The notes under the pieces were generated by a model. That model ran no database searches and was not told the origin of the DNA. It saw nothing but the letters and a program-made list of their open reading frames with translations. This document shows positions 9,258-18,390 of a stretch of DNA of 64,000 nt, piece by piece. Source of the stretch: Lysinibacillus sp. 2017. Its GTDB lineage: Bacteria > Bacillota > Bacilli > Bacillales_A > Planococcaceae. The position numbers and the translations under genes were made by a program. The DNA lies in NCBI RefSeq assembly GCF_003073375.1, contig NZ_CP029002.1, positions 1,412,001 to 1,476,000 of the forward strand. The letters are read 5' to 3'. Numbering within the stretch: position 1 is the first letter of the stretch; every line of letters begins with the position of its first letter.

Positions 9258-10187
9258 ATGAAAAAGTGGTCTTTTTTAGTAATGGCAGCGGCCATTTCCA
9301 TTGTACTTGCAGCTTGTTCAATGGAACCGGGTTTTCCAACAAAGGATAAAAGCTCAAAAGTAGCTCCAAAAGAAACTTCTGAACACTCGATTGGTTTATC
9401 AATTTCAACATTAAACAACCCATTCTTTGTAACTTTAAGCGATTCTGCTGAAGAAAAGGCGAAAGAAAATGGTGTGAAAATTACAGTTTCTGATGCACAA
9501 GATGATGCCTCAAAACAAGCATCTGACGTAGAAAATTTAATTCAAAAAGGCGTTGACTTAATCATCATCAACCCTGTGGATTCGTCTTCTGTAGCAACAG
9601 CTGTTGAATCAGCAAATGCAGCAAATATTCCAGTAATTACAGTTGACCGTACTTCTGATGGTGGCGATGTAGTTGCACATATCGCTTCAGATAATGTAGC
9701 TGGTGGTGAACTTGCTGGTGAATATTTAATGACATTAATTGAAGAGGGTTCTGAAGTAGCTATGCTTGAAGGTGTTGCGGGTTCTTCTGCTGCCAATGAC
9801 CGTGGTCAAGGATTCTTAAATATTGTGGATGACAAAGTAAAGTTAGTTGCTAGCCAAACAGCAAACTTCAACCGTACAGAAGGTTTAACAGTAATGGAAA
9901 ATATTTTACAAGCAAATCCAAATGTTAAAGCAGTATTTGCACAAAATGATGAAATGGCTTTAGGCGCATTAGAAGCAATTACAGCTGCACGTAAAGATGT
10001 GATTATTATCGGTTTCGATGCAACGGATGATGCTGTAGCAAAAGTTAAAGCAGGTACGTTAGCTGCAACTGTGGCTCAGCAACCAACATTAATTGGTGAA
10101 AAAGCAATCGAAGCAGCTATTAAAATTTTAGCTGGTGAAACAGTGGATGCCAATATTCCAGTTGATTTAGAATTAATTAAAAAATAA
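9258..10187 (+). CDS. rbsB: Ribose-binding lipoprotein
   Basis: Extracellular substrate-binding component, 309 residues. An N-terminal Lys pair, a hydrophobic core and lipobox LAAC (Cys near residue 20) show it is a membrane-anchored lipoprotein. The mature part has the Peripla_BP_4 pattern: IGLSISTLNNPFFV near 46, VDLIIINPVDSSSV near 97, VITVDRTSDGG near 126, and FAQNDEMALGALEA near 226. Last gene of the operon, followed by a strong terminator. Confidence 0.95.
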   Translation: MKKWSFLVMAAAISIVLAACSMEPGFPTKDKSSKVAPKETSEHSIGLSISTLNNPFFVTLSDSAEEKAKENGVKITVSDAQDDASKQASDVENLIQKGVDLIIINPVDSSSVATAVESANAANIPVITVDRTSDGGDVVAHIASDNVAGGELAGEYLMTLIEEGSEVAMLEGVAGSSAANDRGQGFLNIVDDKVKLVASQTANFNRTEGLTVMENILQANPNVKAVFAQNDEMALGALEAITAARKDVIIIGFDATDDAVAKVKAGTLAATVAQQPTLIGEKAIEAAIKILAGETVDANIPVDLELIKK

Positions 10188-10193
10188 TTTTTG

Positions 10194-10229
10194 AAGCGGA
10201 CAGCGTATTAAACGACTGTCCGCTTTTTT
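10194..10229 (+). terminator. Terminator of the ribose operon
   Basis: AAGCGGACAG (10194-10203) pairs with CTGTCCGCTT (10216-10225), followed by TTTT. Confidence 0.9.
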
Positions 10230-10298
10230 AATCTATTTATTTGTCTATCTGAAACTATTACTATTACAATAGTACAAAATGAGTAATGGAGTGATAGG

Positions 10299-10907
10299 AT
10301 GATTTTTGAAACCATTTTAGGAGAAGATTTTGAACGATTACATCCGAAGCTTAAGCAACGATATCAGCTTTCATTAAATCAAGTATTTCACGCGACTGGC
10401 ACGATGCATGTTATTCATGCTGGTCCAAAACTATTAAATCCGTTATATCATCTATTTTCAAAGGCTAACTTCTTGTTTCCTGAAAGTGGAGAAATGGTGC
10501 CATTTAACATTTCCTATTCATGTGCGTACAATGATGGACAGTATGTAGAAATCGACTGGCAACGACAATTTCATTTTCCTCATAGAACAAGAACATTCAA
10601 TACGAAGATGACGGTTGATTTAGAAAAGGAAATTGTAAAAGACTATATGGGCAAACCAGCGATTGTAAATTCAGAGTTACAATTTGATGTGACAAAGGAA
10701 GGTTTTTTAATTACGCGTTCCAAACAACAGCAAGTCGTTTTAGGAAAGTGTGAGATGAAATCTCCCGCACCGCTAGCAGCTCGCGCATTTGTACTTGAAG
10801 GCTATGATGATGAACTCGACGTCTATACGATTCATTTATCGATTTACCATAATATTTTTGGAAGGCTAGTCATGTATGCAGGTCAGTTTACGCAACAAAA
10901 AAACTAA
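10299..10907 (+). CDS. DUF4166 domain-containing protein
   Basis: A 202-residue protein opening IFETILGEDFERLHPKLKQRY, the usual start of DUF4166 proteins, with the domain's beta-rich body (WQRQFHFPHRTRTFNTKM near 87) and a C-terminal region ending RLVMYAGQF. No signal peptide or membrane segment. In Bacillales this domain is found alone or fused to membrane proteins; no biochemical role is established to my knowledge. Monocistronic, flanked by terminators. ATG 10299 has GGAGTGATAGG before it. Confidence 0.75.
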   Translation: MIFETILGEDFERLHPKLKQRYQLSLNQVFHATGTMHVIHAGPKLLNPLYHLFSKANFLFPESGEMVPFNISYSCAYNDGQYVEIDWQRQFHFPHRTRTFNTKMTVDLEKEIVKDYMGKPAIVNSELQFDVTKEGFLITRSKQQQVVLGKCEMKSPAPLAARAFVLEGYDDELDVYTIHLSIYHNIFGRLVMYAGQFTQQKN

Positions 10908-10916
10908 ATTAACGAG

Positions 10917-10968
10917 ATAACCTCATTTTAGGCACAATATACTGTGGGCTAGAATGAGGTTATTTTTA
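10917..10968 (+). terminator. Terminator after the DUF4166 gene
   Basis: ATAACCTCATT (10917-10927) pairs with AATGAGGTTAT (10953-10963), with an inner partial stem and a T-run after. Confidence 0.85.
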
Positions 10969-11078
10969 TCGTAAGTAAATTAGAACATCTTTTCTTCATA
11001 AGAATTAAGAGCAAATAGTGAGTTTGAGGCACTTTCCATGATAAAATAATGAGAGAATAAGTATATATAAGGGAAATG

Positions 11079-11720
11079 GTGAAGCGAATGAACGAACAAA
11101 TAAAAAAATGTGAGCTACTTGTTAAAGAAATATATAACGAGATGGATGCAAGTCATGACTTCCAACATATCGAACGTGTCTATGAAAATGCTCTATCCAT
11201 ATTAAAAACGGAACCAACTGCAAACGAGAAAATCGTACGTTTAGCAGTATTCCTTCATGATGTCAGTGATTCAAAGTATGCATCTGATAAATCGAATGAA
11301 GATCGTATTTTAAATGCACTTAATTTGAGTGAAGACGAAATTAAACATATTCAATCTGTCATCTCGGAAGTTTCCTTTAATGGAGGTAACGAACTTCCTG
11401 CAACTAGTATTGAATCAAAAATCGTACGTGACGCGGATCGCCTAGATGCAATAGGAGCAGTCGGAATCGCCCGTACATTTGCGTATGGTGGAGCAAAAGG
11501 GCGCAAGTTATATGATGACGCAGAAGAAGCACGCGGAGATATGACATTAGAAGAATACCGTTCAAAATCAACAGCAAGTGTAACGCACTTTTATGAAAAG
11601 CTCCTACTATTAAAAGATTTAATGGTGACAGCTAAAGGTCAACAAATGGCAAGGGAACGTCATAACTTTATGGTACAATTTTTAGATCAGCTTAAAAAAG
11701 AAAGAGACGGGATTTCATGA
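11079..11720 (+). CDS. ypgQ: HD-domain phosphohydrolase (YpgQ-like)
   Basis: About 213 residues with the HD metal-phosphohydrolase pattern: H in SHDFQHIERV (near residue 25), the HD pair in VFLHDVSD (near 60), and a later D in IVRDADRLDAIGAVGIARTF (near 120). Relatives hydrolyse nucleotide di- or triphosphates to pyrophosphate. The start is ambiguous: ATG 11076, GTG 11079 and ATG 11088 are in frame and AAGGG lies at 11069-11073; GTG 11079 has the best spacing. The stop overlaps the next start (ATGA), so it is coupled to the ABC-F gene. The pairing with ypgR two genes on matches the B. subtilis ypgQ-ypgR neighbourhood. Confidence 0.85.
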   Translation: MKRMNEQIKKCELLVKEIYNEMDASHDFQHIERVYENALSILKTEPTANEKIVRLAVFLHDVSDSKYASDKSNEDRILNALNLSEDEIKHIQSVISEVSFNGGNELPATSIESKIVRDADRLDAIGAVGIARTFAYGGAKGRKLYDDAEEARGDMTLEEYRSKSTASVTHFYEKLLLLKDLMVTAKGQQMARERHNFMVQFLDQLKKERDGIS

Positions 11721-13603
11721 GTCATTTAATCGTATCAAATTTAACAAAAACAGTTGGCGATAAAACGCTATTTCAAAATATCGAATTTACACTTTATGAA
11801 GGCGAACGTGCTGGGTTAATCGGGATTAACGGTACAGGTAAATCGACTTTACTATCCATTTTAGCGGGTATACAAGATGCCGATTCGATTGAACTAGATC
11901 ATCCAAATAAATACCGTATTGCTTATTTAGAACAAGATCCGCAATTCGAAGACAATATGACCGTTCTACAAGCAGTATTTAGCAGTGATTCGCCGATTTT
12001 AAAATTAAATCGTGCTTATGAAGAAGCACTTGCAGCACTGACAAGTAATCCTGAATCAGAAAAATTACAAAACGAATTATTCCGATTACAACAGCAAATG
12101 GATAATGATAACGCATGGGATGTCAATGCACTTGCCAAACAAGCGTTAACAAAGCTTGGTATCGATATGTTCGACCAACAGGTAACGTCACTATCAGGTG
12201 GTCAGCAAAAACGTGTAGCACTAGCAAAAGTATTAATCGAGCCAGCTGACCTATACTTACTAGACGAACCTACCAACCATTTAGATGTCACATCTACTGA
12301 ATGGCTACAAGAAATGGTATCGCGCTTAAAAGGTGCAGTTATTTTCATTACCCATGATCGTTATTTCTTAGATGAAACCGCAACGCATATTTACGAGTTA
12401 GCTGACAAAACATTATATCGCCATACTGGTTCATACGGAGATTATTTAGAAGCCCGCGCCATTCGAGAAGAAATGCAGGTCGCAACGCAGGCAAAAATGC
12501 GTAACCGATACCGTTCAGAATTAAAATGGATTCGCCGTGGTGCAAAAGCTCGTTCGACAAAGCAAAAGGCGCGTATTCAGCGATTTGAATCATTAGACGA
12601 ATCAATGGACCGCTCAAATGATCAAACAGATTTGGAAATGGGCTTAGCAACGTCGCGTTTAGGTAAAAAAGTATTGGAATCTGAAGGAATTACAAAATCT
12701 TATGGTGATCGTATGCTTATTGAAGATTATAGCTTTTTACTTCAGCAAGGCGACCGTATTGGAATTATTGGTGCAAATGGTTATGGTAAATCCACATTAT
12801 TAAATATGCTAGCTGGTGAAATTGAGCCAGATAAAGGCGAAGTTATTGTTGGAACTACCGTTAAACGACTACACTTTAAACAAATATTACCTGCCATGAA
12901 TGAAAATGCCCGTATGATTGACTACATTCGTGAAGCATCTAATGATATTACCGATTCACAAGGCGAACGATTCTCGGCATCACAAATGTTAGAACGCTTT
13001 TTATTCCCATTAAATGCTCATGGGACACCGATTAGTAAGCTATCAGGTGGGGAACGAAAACGTCTTCACTTATTAAAGCTATTAATGGAACAACCGAACG
13101 TCTTATTACTGGATGAACCGACAAATGACTTAGATATCGAAACATTAGGGGTGTTAGAAGACTTTATTGAAAACTTCCCTGGTGTTGTTATTACAATTTC
13201 CCATGACCGTTTCTTCCTTGATCGAATTGCGAAAAAACTATGGATTTTAGATGGTCAAGGCGGTGTATCGGAAAGCTTAGATGTGTACACAGACTATTTA
13301 GCAAAAAAAGCAGAAGAAAGTCAGCAAGAGGCAAAAGAAATTAAGGTTGAAAAACCAAAGCAAGAAAAGCCTAAAACAGAGAAGAAAAAATTATCATTTA
13401 AAGAACAAAAAGAATGGGAAACGATAGCTGATCAAATTTCTTCGATGGAAGAAAAAATTATGCAAACTGAAGATGATATTTCAACAGCGGGCTCAGACTT
13501 TACAAAATTACAGCAGTTAACGTCAGAATTAGAAAAATATAATAGTGAATATGAGCAATTAATCGAGCGTTGGAGTTATTTAGACGAAATCGTAAATGGA
13601 TAG
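11717..13603 (+). CDS. yfmR: ABC-F family ribosome-associated ATPase (Uup/YfmR type)
   Basis: 628 residues, two ATP-binding domains and no membrane segment, hence ABC-F. Domain 1: Walker A GINGTGKST, signature LSGGQQKR, Walker B LYLLDEPTNHLD. A charged linker (the P-site tRNA interaction motif) follows near residues 250-300. Domain 2: Walker A GANGYGKST, LSGGERKR, LLLDEPTNDLD. The last 90 residues are a Lys/Glu-rich linker plus coiled coil, as in Uup/YfmR, proteins that relieve ribosome stalling. Start overlaps the ypgQ stop; ypgR follows 10 bases later. The exact ABC-F subgroup is inferred from length and the coiled-coil tail. Confidence 0.93.
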   Translation: MSHLIVSNLTKTVGDKTLFQNIEFTLYEGERAGLIGINGTGKSTLLSILAGIQDADSIELDHPNKYRIAYLEQDPQFEDNMTVLQAVFSSDSPILKLNRAYEEALAALTSNPESEKLQNELFRLQQQMDNDNAWDVNALAKQALTKLGIDMFDQQVTSLSGGQQKRVALAKVLIEPADLYLLDEPTNHLDVTSTEWLQEMVSRLKGAVIFITHDRYFLDETATHIYELADKTLYRHTGSYGDYLEARAIREEMQVATQAKMRNRYRSELKWIRRGAKARSTKQKARIQRFESLDESMDRSNDQTDLEMGLATSRLGKKVLESEGITKSYGDRMLIEDYSFLLQQGDRIGIIGANGYGKSTLLNMLAGEIEPDKGEVIVGTTVKRLHFKQILPAMNENARMIDYIREASNDITDSQGERFSASQMLERFLFPLNAHGTPISKLSGGERKRLHLLKLLMEQPNVLLLDEPTNDLDIETLGVLEDFIENFPGVVITISHDRFFLDRIAKKLWILDGQGGVSESLDVYTDYLAKKAEESQQEAKEIKVEKPKQEKPKTEKKKLSFKEQKEWETIADQISSMEEKIMQTEDDISTAGSDFTKLQQLTSELEKYNSEYEQLIERWSYLDEIVNG

Positions 13604-13613
13604 GAGCATACCT

Positions 13614-14732
13614 ATGAAAATTTTATCAATTGAACCGACACCAAGTCCTAATTCAATGAAAATTATCATTGATCAAGACTTACCATTTGGCAAAAGTTTT
13701 AACTACACAAAGGATAATATTTCGGAAGCTTCAACTGAATTACAGGCGATTTTCGGAGTAGAAGGTGTGAAGGGGATTTATCACGTATCAAACTTTTTAG
13801 CTGTTGAACGAAATTCAAAATATGCATGGGAAAATATTTTAGCAGAAATACGCACGTCACTTGGTGGAGAAGCGAGCGAAATTGAACAGCAAGGTGTAAA
13901 TGAACATTACGGTGAAGTGAATGTTCATGTACAAATGTATAAAGCCATCCCACTTCAAATTAAAGCATTTGATGGAGAAGGAGAGGTACGTTTAAGCGCG
14001 GGAGATCGATTTACACTAGCGTTCAAACGTTTACAATTTAAAGTAGCAGAGGGTAATTATATTTTGGAACGCAAATGGGTTGATTTTGGTGTCCGTTATG
14101 GGGATAAAACTCAAGTTGCAGAAGAAGTTGTCAAAGAAGTGGATGCACTTTACCCACAAGACCGTGTGGAGCAAATTGTTGAAGGTGTAAATGAAAAGGT
14201 TGCAACAATTGCGGATGAGCGCAAAGAAGTGACGCTAGAAGAATATATGCAAGCAGCCGATTGGCAACAACGCTTTCAATTATTAGACAAGCTACCTGAT
14301 CCAGAGCTAAAGGATATTCCTTTACTTGAAAAGGCACTAGAAGATGAGCAAATGTCTATTCGTCGTCTAGCTACAGTTTATTTGGGTATGATTGAAGATA
14401 ATGCTGTGGTATCTGCTTTAACGAAAGCACTTAATGATAAAAGCTCAGCCGTTCGTCGTACAGCAGGCGACTGCATGAGTGATTTAGGCTTAACAGCGTT
14501 TGAACCTGCAATGATTTCAGCCTTAGCAGATAAAAATAAATTGGTTCGTTGGCGCGCGGCCATGTATTTATATGAGGTTGGTACTGATGCAGCAATACAG
14601 GCGTTAAAAGTTGCTTGTGAAGATAAAGAATTTGAAGTGAAATTACAAGCAAAAATGGCTTTAGCCCGAATTGAAGATGGCGAGGAAGCAAAAGGCTCTG
14701 TTTGGAAACAGATGACAGAGAGTAGAAAATAG
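13614..14732 (+). CDS. ypgR: NifU N-terminal / HEAT-repeat protein (YpgR; conserved virulence factor C family)
   Basis: About 372 residues. Residues 1-90 match the NifU/Nfu N-terminal scaffold domain (IEPTPSPNSMKI near 5, then GVKGIYHVSNFLAV near 56), without a CxxC cluster site. The C-terminal half (from about residue 220) is a chain of HEAT-like helical pairs with SIRRLATVYLG, AVRRTAGDCM and LVRWRAAMYL repeats and a virtue-score HEAT look. The S. aureus homologue CvfC is reported as affecting virulence; molecular role unknown. ATG 13614 has TAGGAG 7 bases upstream; 13596 lies inside the preceding gene and is rejected. Confidence 0.85.
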   Translation: MKILSIEPTPSPNSMKIIIDQDLPFGKSFNYTKDNISEASTELQAIFGVEGVKGIYHVSNFLAVERNSKYAWENILAEIRTSLGGEASEIEQQGVNEHYGEVNVHVQMYKAIPLQIKAFDGEGEVRLSAGDRFTLAFKRLQFKVAEGNYILERKWVDFGVRYGDKTQVAEEVVKEVDALYPQDRVEQIVEGVNEKVATIADERKEVTLEEYMQAADWQQRFQLLDKLPDPELKDIPLLEKALEDEQMSIRRLATVYLGMIEDNAVVSALTKALNDKSSAVRRTAGDCMSDLGLTAFEPAMISALADKNKLVRWRAAMYLYEVGTDAAIQALKVACEDKEFEVKLQAKMALARIEDGEEAKGSVWKQMTESRK

Positions 14733-14740
14733 CTAAAGTG

Positions 14741-14780
14741 AAAGTTGTTGGGGATTTTTAGACTTCTCAACAACTTTTTA
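14741..14780 (+). terminator. Terminator of the ypgQ-yfmR-ypgR operon
   Basis: AAAGTTGTTG (14741-14750) pairs with CAACAACTTT (14768-14777), followed by TT. Confidence 0.8.
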
Positions 14781-14933
14781 CTTTGGATAGTTTTAAAGGA
14801 CTAAATAAAGTTAGAGCCAAATACCTACTTTCGATTTGTTATTTTAGAGTGATTTGAGTATAATTCAATTGGTAATAATTGAAAAACATTTATATATTTA
14901 TAATTACAAATAGAGAAGGGGATGGGAAATGGA

Positions 14934-16127
14934 ATGGGAAATATAAAGAGTCCAATTGATTTAAGTGATATGCGAATTGAACGATTATTATATCAATTAG
15001 AAAATTTAGATGATAAGCATTCTATGGGGATAAATAAAGAATATTTTAATTTATATATTTATGATTTGTGGCTATTACTAGAGCTTGGTAAAGATTATAA
15101 AGAAAATCTTCATGCTGATTTTATAAAATTAAAAAGGTGGAGATTATTTCTATTGGATTTTTCTGCATCTAACAGGCAATATCAAGAAAACAGTACCTTT
15201 TTTGAATCATCAACAATAAAAAACTTTTATATCGCAGTGTTAATTGTAAAGAAGTTTGCTAAAGAGTACTCTGAAATTATTAAATCCTCACCTGAAATAG
15301 TGAGAATTCTGACAGAATACTATAAAAATATAAATGATACGGATGAAGAAGATTTAGCAGTTCAGCAAAAACTAATTAATGTTGTTCAAAATACTTGGTT
15401 AAAAGATTTATATACAATTCAACAAATATACGATGTCACTATTTTGAATATTATTAAGGAAATGACCGCAGCCGAACGTTTATTGGGGAATAATGTTTGG
15501 GATATTTTACAGGAAGAATACATGGAACAATTAATTGACTGTCTTGAAAATAATCATTTTTCTGAAGTTCAATTTTGGCGTAATAAAATTGAAATAGAGA
15601 AGATTACGCAATATGAGGGAAATGAAAATTCGACGATTGTCCTTTGTGCACAACAAGATAGTACGATACAGTTGGATTTGAATTATCGATTGGCATTAGG
15701 ATTAACGTTCTATGAAAAGACAAAAAACTATAATATCAATTTTATTTTACTTCCATTTGCACAAGTGATTGAACGAGAATCTATCTCTCTAAATGGGGAT
15801 TTAGATATTAATTCTTATTTAAAAATTTTAAAAAGCTTTTCGATAAAAGAGGAACCGATAAATTATAAAAATGTATTAAATTTCGCGTTTACTATGTTGA
15901 AATTAGAATTATCCACGAAGACTACAGGTAAAATTATATTGTTATGTAATGAGTTACTTTTCGAATACTTACCAATTGATGAAGATTGGCAGCTTGCGGT
16001 AGAGCACAATAAACAGAATATGAATGTAGAAATTATTGTATTATATGTAGGAGATAGAGAGAAGTTACAACCTATTTGGTTTGCAGATCGAGTAGTTTTA
16101 AGCCAAGATTTAACTGCATTCTATTAA
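14934..16127 (+). CDS. Unrecognised protein with a degenerate VWA-like C-terminal domain
   Basis: About 397 residues, not recognised as a known family. The N-terminal ~225 residues are helical and charged. From about residue 223 the layout follows a von Willebrand A fold: strand STIVLCAQQDST, helix NYRLALGLTFYEK, strand INFILLPFA, helix, AFTMLKLEL, strand GKIILLCNELLF, helix, strand VEIIVLYVGD. The metal-site motif DxSxS is replaced (CAQQDST) and the usual Thr and Asp positions are also not evident. In overall shape it recalls VWA proteins paired with MoxR/RavA ATPases, but no AAA+ gene is adjacent. ATG 14934 is 13 bases after AAGGGG; ATG 14922 is nearly on top of it. Own promoter region, AT-rich. 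Confidence 0.75.
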   Translation: MGNIKSPIDLSDMRIERLLYQLENLDDKHSMGINKEYFNLYIYDLWLLLELGKDYKENLHADFIKLKRWRLFLLDFSASNRQYQENSTFFESSTIKNFYIAVLIVKKFAKEYSEIIKSSPEIVRILTEYYKNINDTDEEDLAVQQKLINVVQNTWLKDLYTIQQIYDVTILNIIKEMTAAERLLGNNVWDILQEEYMEQLIDCLENNHFSEVQFWRNKIEIEKITQYEGNENSTIVLCAQQDSTIQLDLNYRLALGLTFYEKTKNYNINFILLPFAQVIERESISLNGDLDINSYLKILKSFSIKEEPINYKNVLNFAFTMLKLELSTKTTGKIILLCNELLFEYLPIDEDWQLAVEHNKQNMNVEIIVLYVGDREKLQPIWFADRVVLSQDLTAFY

Positions 16128-16138
16128 AACCTTATAAA

Positions 16139-16179
16139 CTCTGAATAGTGTGCGTTAGTGTGGGGCTCACTATTCAGAG
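16139..16179. terminator. Strong hairpin between convergent genes
   Basis: CTCTGAATAGTG (16139-16150) pairs exactly with CACTATTCAGAG (16168-16179). No clear T-run on either side, so termination is likely but not classical. Confidence 0.6.
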
Positions 16180-16192
16180 CTTATATACCTAA

Positions 16193-17080
16193 TCAAGTGA
16201 CGGAATCGATTTCTTTCAAGGATTGATCGGGGTAAAATACAGTATATAAAATACTACCAAAAATTAATAAAATACCGAGCGTTTGCAGTAATGTTGGACG
16301 GAAAGATAAAAAAATAGCATCTAACAATATCGCAACCACAGGATCAACAAAGACTAAAACCGATACTAGCACGGTCGATAAATTGCGAATACTATCAAAG
16401 AATAAAAAGTAGACAAAGCCGGTATGGATAAAGCCTGTTCCTAATATATAAAGCCAATTTGTCTGCGTTAACCCCTCGAATAATGTGAAATCACATAAAG
16501 GGAATAGCATCACAATGCCTACAATCGTTTGCACAAAAGTAAGCGCATAGGATGACATTCCTTTAATTGTTTTACTTGTAAACATCGTCATTGCATAACA
16601 AATAGCAGATAAAAGTGCCCAAACAAAGCCAGAATTCATAAATTCAGAAAGAGAAGTGAAGCTTTCAATGCCTACAATGAGGATACTTCCAAAAAAACAA
16701 ATGATTGTTGCTAAAATCGAACGGACTCCCATTTTCTCTGCTAGAAACACAGAACCAAGCATTAAAACAAATATAGGTGCCAAATTATAAATGGAAATCG
16801 AAATCGAAATCGACATCACTTCAAATGCTTTGAATAAGAACACCCAGTTGAGTACTAGAAAGATCCCACAAAGGATTGTTTTCAACACTTCAGCTTTTTG
16901 CCAAACTTCTGTTTTATGCCCACCGGTTAGTAGCCAGAGAACCCCTAAAAAAATTGTTGCACAAATACAACGCACAAAAACGAGTTCAACAGCTGGTATT
17001 CCTGTTTGTGTAGTAAAAAAACCAATAGAGCCGAAAATGGCCATTGAGATGGTCAGTTTAATCATTGCATTTACGTTCAT
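16193..17080 (-). CDS. EamA/DMT-family transporter
   Basis: About 295 residues with ten predicted hydrophobic segments in two EamA repeats (first repeat ending near GSVFLAEKMGVR, the second near LDAIFLSFRPTLLQTLGILLIFG). Members export amino acids, metabolites or drugs; substrate unknown. ATG 17080 is preferred; a TTG at 17101 would add seven residues but has no ribosome binding site. It lies just downstream of proA on the same strand (about 40 bases), so it may be read through from proBA, which would make a metabolite-exporter role linked to proline plausible but unproven. Confidence 0.85.
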   Translation of the reverse strand: MNVNAMIKLTISMAIFGSIGFFTTQTGIPAVELVFVRCICATIFLGVLWLLTGGHKTEVWQKAEVLKTILCGIFLVLNWVFLFKAFEVMSISISISIYNLAPIFVLMLGSVFLAEKMGVRSILATIICFFGSILIVGIESFTSLSEFMNSGFVWALLSAICYAMTMFTSKTIKGMSSYALTFVQTIVGIVMLFPLCDFTLFEGLTQTNWLYILGTGFIHTGFVYFLFFDSIRNLSTVLVSVLVFVDPVVAILLDAIFLSFRPTLLQTLGILLIFGSILYTVFYPDQSLKEIDSVT

Positions 17081-17121
17081 CGTTGGCGTACCTACTTTCA
17101 AATGAAGTTTACGTTAATTAT

Positions 17122-18378
17122 TTACGGACGAACTTGTCCATTACCTAAAATATAATATTTCGTTGATGTTAAAGCAGGTAAACCCATTGGTCCACGAGCA
17201 TGTAACTTTTGTGTTGAAATACCGATTTCTGCTCCGTAACCAAATTCAAAACCATCTGTAAAACGTGTCGAAGCATTATGATAGACAGCCGCTGCATCAA
17301 CCGAATTTAAAAATACGTCGGCATTTTGCTGATTCTCCGTAATAATTGCTTCCGAATGATTTGTCCCAAAATGATTAATATGATGAATGGCATCAAAAAC
17401 ATTTTTAACGATTTTCACACTTAAAGTTAAAGCTAAAAACTCCTGTGCATAATGTTCATCTGTTGCAGGAATGGCCTCTTTTAAAACATGGCAAACCAGG
17501 TCATCTCCATAAATTTTAATCCCTAAATCATGCGATAAGTACTGTAAAAATTCTTTGCCGTGAATGTCGAAAAAGTCTTCATGCATCAGCAGGCTTTCGG
17601 TAGTATTACAAACTGATAAACGTTGCGTTTTGGCATTTTTGACAACGCTCTTAGCCATAACTACATTCGCAAAATGGTCTAAATAAATGTGGCAATTTCC
17701 TGCGCCCGTTTCTAATACGGGAACAGTCGATTCACGAACAACTAAATCAATTAAATTCTTCCCCCCGCGAGGAATTAAAACGTCTAAGTACTCATTTAAT
17801 GTAAATAAAGTTTTGGCTGTTTCGCGGCTTGTATCTTCAATAAGTAGAACGGCATCTTGCGGATAATGAACAACTTGTAATGCACGATGAATAGACGAGA
17901 CAAGGGCGATATTGGAATGCTTTGCAGATGAACTACCACGTAATAGAACGGCATTACCTGTTTTCAAACATAAGGTAGCTGCATCAACCGTCACATTTGG
18001 TCTCGCTTCATAAATCATACCAATGACTCCGAGGGGCACCCGTTTTTTTATAATGTGTAAACCATTTTCTTTCGTAATATCTTCTAAAACTTCACCTACA
18101 GGATCAGGTAACTCGATCAATTGCAAAATGGCATCGCTCATGGCTTGAACGCGATCTTCTGTTAATAAAATTCGGTCCAATGTTGATGCAGGAAATTGTT
18201 GTTTTTCACCAGCAACAATATCTTTCGCATTTTCAACCAAAATAAGTTCCATGTCCTTTAGCAACTGAGCAGCAATTTGTTTTAATGCTTCATTTTTTTC
18301 AGAAGTAGATTTAATATTCGTTTCATAACTAGCAATTTTTGCTCGTTTCCCTTTTGCTATTACCTCATTTTCCATCAT
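17122..18378 (-). CDS. proA: Gamma-glutamyl phosphate reductase
   Basis: Second step of proline synthesis: NADPH reduction of gamma-glutamyl phosphate to glutamate semialdehyde. 418 residues, aldehyde-dehydrogenase fold. Seen: the [20 protein letters not shown] cofactor region near residue 115, the [12 protein letters not shown] block near 150, LIPRGGKNL near 205, and the catalytic Cys in [12 protein letters not shown] near 254. C-terminal [18 protein letters not shown] is diagnostic. GGAGG is 7 bases before ATG. Twelve bases downstream of proB, under the same T-box. Confidence 0.97.
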   Translation of the reverse strand: MMENEVIAKGKRAKIASYETNIKSTSEKNEALKQIAAQLLKDMELILVENAKDIVAGEKQQFPASTLDRILLTEDRVQAMSDAILQLIELPDPVGEVLEDITKENGLHIIKKRVPLGVIGMIYEARPNVTVDAATLCLKTGNAVLLRGSSSAKHSNIALVSSIHRALQVVHYPQDAVLLIEDTSRETAKTLFTLNEYLDVLIPRGGKNLIDLVVRESTVPVLETGAGNCHIYLDHFANVVMAKSVVKNAKTQRLSVCNTTESLLMHEDFFDIHGKEFLQYLSHDLGIKIYGDDLVCHVLKEAIPATDEHYAQEFLALTLSVKIVKNVFDAIHHINHFGTNHSEAIITENQQNADVFLNSVDAAAVYHNASTRFTDGFEFGYGAEIGISTQKLHARGPMGLPALTSTKYYILGNGQVRP

Positions 18379-18390
18379 CAGAAAGCCTCC

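Noticed and set aside
13596-13613. Earlier ATG for ypgR
   Set aside because: It lies within the ABC-F coding region and before the TAGGAG site that serves ATG 13614.
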